From: Candidatus Altarchaeales archaeon
GTDB lineage: Archaea; Altiarchaeota; Altiarchaeia; IMC4; QMZM01
DNA: 6,631 nucleotides
Reading direction: 5' to 3'
NCBI GenBank assembly: GCA_003663115.1
Contig: QMZJ01000070.1
Span: 1 to 6,631 of the forward strand
Shown: positions 4,706-6,631 of the stretch, one piece after another
How the letters are laid out: each line of letters opens with the position of its first letter
Position numbering within the stretch: the first letter of the stretch is position 1
The notes under the pieces: model-generated
What the model was told of the DNA's origin: nothing
What the model saw: the letters and a program-made list of their open reading frames with translations, nothing else
Database searches by the model: none
Position numbers and translations under genes: made by a program

Positions 4706-4732
4706 GAACAAATAGAAGAATAATAAACATAG

Positions 4733-6298
4733 ATGAAATATATCGTTGTGACAGGGGGGGTTTTATCTGGGCTCGGAAAAGGAGTTGTCACTGCTTCTAT
4801 AGGACGGATTCTCAAGGACGGGGGATATTCTGTTGTTCCGATAAAGATTGACGGTTATGTTAACGTTGACCCTGGGACGATGAATCCCTATGAGCACGGC
4901 GAGGTCTATGTCCTGGATGATGGCAGTGAAACCGATCTGGACCTGGGACATTATGAACGTTTTCTTAATACAGATCTTGGAGGGGAGTCTAACATCACCA
5001 CCGGTATGATTTATAAAACGGTCATAGAAAAGGAGAGGAGGGGGGACTATTTGGGAAAGACCGTTCAGATGATTCCCCATGTTACGGACGAGATAAAGAG
5101 GAGGCTGAGTAGGTTTAAGGCAGATGTTGTTCTCATAGAGGTCGGGGGGACTATAGGCGATATCGAGATCATGATGTTTATAGAGGCCTTAAGGCAGATG
5201 AGTAGTGAACCGGAAAATGACTTTCTATTTATCCATCTATCGTATGTTCCGATTATTATATCGGGTGAACAGAAGACAAAGCCGACTCAGCACTCTGTCA
5301 GGGAATTACAGAGCCTGGGGATACAACCAGATATCATTATTGGAAGATGTGAGAAAGAACTCGATGAGAAGACGAAGGAAAAAATTGCCCTGTTCTGCGG
5401 TGTTAGCATAGATAATGTTTTGTCGGATCCGGACCTGGATGAGATCTATGACCTGCCATTATTATTCAAAAGGCAGAATCTGGACAACATAATTATCAAA
5501 AAACTAAATCTGAAAAGGAAGACACCCTATACCTTTAAATGGGAATATTTGATAGATAAATTGCATAAATATCAACACGAGGTAACCATCGGGATAGTTG
5601 GTAAGTACACAACCTTGGTAGATGCCTATCTGAGTATTAAAGAGGCGTTTAAGCATGCGGGGATCGTCTCTTCATGTAAGGTAAATCTGAAATGGTTTGA
5701 ATCCGAGGGTATCACCCCCGAAGACCTTCGCTCTGTTGATGGTATCCTGATTCCAGGTGGCTTTGGACCGAGGGGTGTAGAGGGGAAAATAAACGCTATA
5801 AAATACGCCAGAGAGAATAATATACCCTTCCTTGGGATCTGTTTTGGATTTCAACTGGCCGTCGTTGAATTTGCGAGAAATGTCTGTAAGCTAAGGGATG
5901 CAAATACAACGGAGGCTGATCCGGAGACACCCCATCCAGTTATAGATCTGATCCCGGAACAGAAGGGGATCCATAAAAAAGGGGGAACCATGAGGCTTGG
6001 TGCGTATCCTTGTATCATAGAACCGGGAACACTGGCTTACAGATTGTATAAAGAAGAAAAGATATTCGAGAGGCACAGACACAGATGGGAGGTAAATCCA
6101 AGCTATATAAAAATCTTGGAGGAGAATGGATTGAAATTTTCAGGGAAGTATCCAGGTAAGGATCTGATGGAGATTGCTGAACTCCCTGGCCATCCATATT
6201 TTATAGCATCTCAGTTTCATCCAGAATTTAAATCAAGGATCGAGAGACCAGCACCACTATTCGTCGGTTTGGTTAAAGCTGCCCTCCGGAGAAAATGA
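4733..6298 (+). CDS. pyrG: CTP synthase (glutamine-hydrolysing)
   Basis: This 521-residue protein converts UTP, ATP and glutamine to CTP, the last step of de novo pyrimidine nucleotide synthesis. The N-terminal synthetase domain (about 1-265) has the P-loop GVLSGLGKG (9-17), VDPGTMNPYEHGEV (45-58), DLDLGHYERF (68-77), GDYLGKTVQMIPHVTD (104-119), the E136 GGT-GDIE block and EQKTKPTQHSVREL (179-192). The class I glutamine amidotransferase domain (about 283-521) has the oxyanion loop PGGFGPRG (341-348), nucleophile C370 in GICFGFQ, RHRHRWEVN (447-455) and the H496/E498 pair in QFHPEF. Length is slightly below the usual 530-545. Oddities: KIDGY where DPY is usual (G41), GDIEIMMF where GDIES-L/M-PF is usual (I146, M148), and one residue missing between VP and SGE. 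All catalytic residues are present, so it should be active. It is monocistronic with its own TATA box and T7 terminator. Confidence 0.97.
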   Translation: MKYIVVTGGVLSGLGKGVVTASIGRILKDGGYSVVPIKIDGYVNVDPGTMNPYEHGEVYVLDDGSETDLDLGHYERFLNTDLGGESNITTGMIYKTVIEKERRGDYLGKTVQMIPHVTDEIKRRLSRFKADVVLIEVGGTIGDIEIMMFIEALRQMSSEPENDFLFIHLSYVPIIISGEQKTKPTQHSVRELQSLGIQPDIIIGRCEKELDEKTKEKIALFCGVSIDNVLSDPDLDEIYDLPLLFKRQNLDNIIIKKLNLKRKTPYTFKWEYLIDKLHKYQHEVTIGIVGKYTTLVDAYLSIKEAFKHAGIVSSCKVNLKWFESEGITPEDLRSVDGILIPGGFGPRGVEGKINAIKYARENNIPFLGICFGFQLAVVEFARNVCKLRDANTTEADPETPHPVIDLIPEQKGIHKKGGTMRLGAYPCIIEPGTLAYRLYKEEKIFERHRHRWEVNPSYIKILEENGLKFSGKYPGKDLMEIAELPGHPYFIASQFHPEFKSRIERPAPLFVGLVKAALRRK

Positions 6299-6307
6299 TT
6301 GAGCTAA

Positions 6308-6314
6308 TTTTTTT
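6308..6314 (+). terminator. T7 terminator after pyrG
   Basis: Seven T residues begin 10 nt after the pyrG stop, with no strong upstream hairpin. This is a standard archaeal oligo-T stop. A short inverted repeat TGAGA/TCTCA with an 8-nt loop follows at 6318-6335. Confidence 0.6.
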
Positions 6315-6316
6315 AG

Positions 6317-6631
6317 ATGAGACTTAAAGATCTCACTAAGATTATTTGTGATTCTGGGAATTTTCTTAGCTAGGATACTCCCCTCTGTCTCAACCCGGGC
6401 CAGCTGCCCATCTGGAACCCGTGGATGATCCTCGGTACCTGTGCCATTGGATGGTTTGTAATCGAACTATACGTTGAAAAACCAAATTTAAAGAGATTGA
6501 AAAGGGCCCTGTATGTCGGAATCTTTTTTGAGAATTCGGGTACATTGCTCGGTCTATGGTACAGCTCCAACAGCCGATCCCCGTGCGCGTTCCAGTTGAA
6601 TCGACATATGCTGCCTGTGTTCCGATAGAGG
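6317..6631 (+). pseudogene. Frame-disrupted membrane-protein gene (partial at the right edge)
   Basis: No intact frame covers this stretch, but protein-like segments occur in successive frames on the plus strand. An ATG at 6317 gives MRLKDLT and then reaches TAG at 6371. A second frame from about 6336 to 6386 reads LRLFVILGIFLARILPS, a hydrophobic span. The first frame resumes at about 6404 with LPIWNPWMILGTCAIGWFV, then IELYVEKPNLKRLKRALYVG and IFFENSGTLLGLWYS, ending at TAG 6626-6628. A third frame from about 6583 reads VRVPVESTYAACVPIE to the edge. Joined, these resemble a small polytopic membrane protein with a FENxG-LGLW block followed by VPVE. Each of the two later switches is explained by one missing base; one could lie in the C4 run at 6579-6582. 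The stretch is more GC-rich than its neighbours. The conservative alternative is a genuine 67-residue ORF at 6425-6628. Sequencing error is as likely as true decay, and the function is unknown. Confidence 0.45.

Noticed and set aside
6371..6373. In-frame TAG between MRLKDLT... (from ATG 6317) and the downstream ORF, possibly read as pyrrolysine.
   Set aside because: The residues just before the TAG in this frame are not membrane-like, while the neighbouring frame across the same bases gives a clean hydrophobic segment. A frameshift explains the stretch better than amber readthrough, and no pyrrolysine genes are in view.
6370..6570. Minus-strand ORF of 66 codons at the right edge.
   Set aside because: It is antisense to the hydrophobic plus-strand segments, and its translation shows no membrane, motif or promoter support.

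Overview
The window is a gene-dense, moderately AT-rich piece of an archaeal chromosome, most likely euryarchaeal in the broad sense. Supporting points: three tRNA genes each carry an intron at the archaeal 37/38 position bounded by a bulge-helix-bulge; tRNA-Tyr has the archaeal/eukaryotic C1-G72 pair; no tRNA encodes CCA; several genes have TATA-like boxes about 25-31 nt before the start and little or no Shine-Dalgarno sequence; and the proteins are archaeal types (stand-alone RAM/AsnC effector domain, long-type FKBP with a C-terminal extension, HTH-DUF293-CBS regulator). I cannot resolve the lineage further.

Layout. Bases 1-160 are the edge of an unidentified, possibly minus-strand gene, plus T-runs that could end the tRNA-Met transcript. 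Bases 167-289 (minus) hold tRNA-Met(CAT) with a 49-nt intron. Bases 455-619 (plus) hold tRNA-Tyr(GTA) with an 89-nt structured intron. Bases 743-961 (plus) hold a 72-residue RAM-domain protein ending in a T9 run. Bases 1017-1126 (plus) hold tRNA-Asp(GTC) with a 37-nt intron. Bases 2732-1198 (minus) form a two-gene operon, FKBP peptidyl-prolyl isomerase followed by an HTH-CBS regulator, coupled by an ATGA overlap. A 45-nt AT-rich divergent promoter separates it from an unrecognised single-span membrane protein (2778-4007, plus) with 14 N-glycosylation sequons. Bases 4097-4657 (minus) encode XTP/dITP pyrophosphatase, convergent with the membrane protein gene. Bases 4733-6298 (plus) encode CTP synthase. 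Bases 6299-6631 contain a T7 terminator and then what looks like a frame-disrupted membrane-protein gene running off the edge.

The identified genes are mostly housekeeping: translation (tRNAs), protein folding (FKBP) and nucleotide metabolism (CTP supply by PyrG, removal of deaminated purine nucleotides by the XTPase), with two small-molecule-sensing proteins (RAM, CBS). Nothing here is clearly a mobile element, defence system or CRISPR array. The items most worth a second look are a 33-bp perfect direct repeat that duplicates the end of the XTPase gene and supplies the stop codon of the convergent membrane protein gene; the glycosylated-looking orphan membrane protein; the concentration of intron-bearing tRNAs; a CTP synthase whose synthetase half reads like eukaryotic CTPS and has unusual substitutions; and the frame-broken gene at the right edge.
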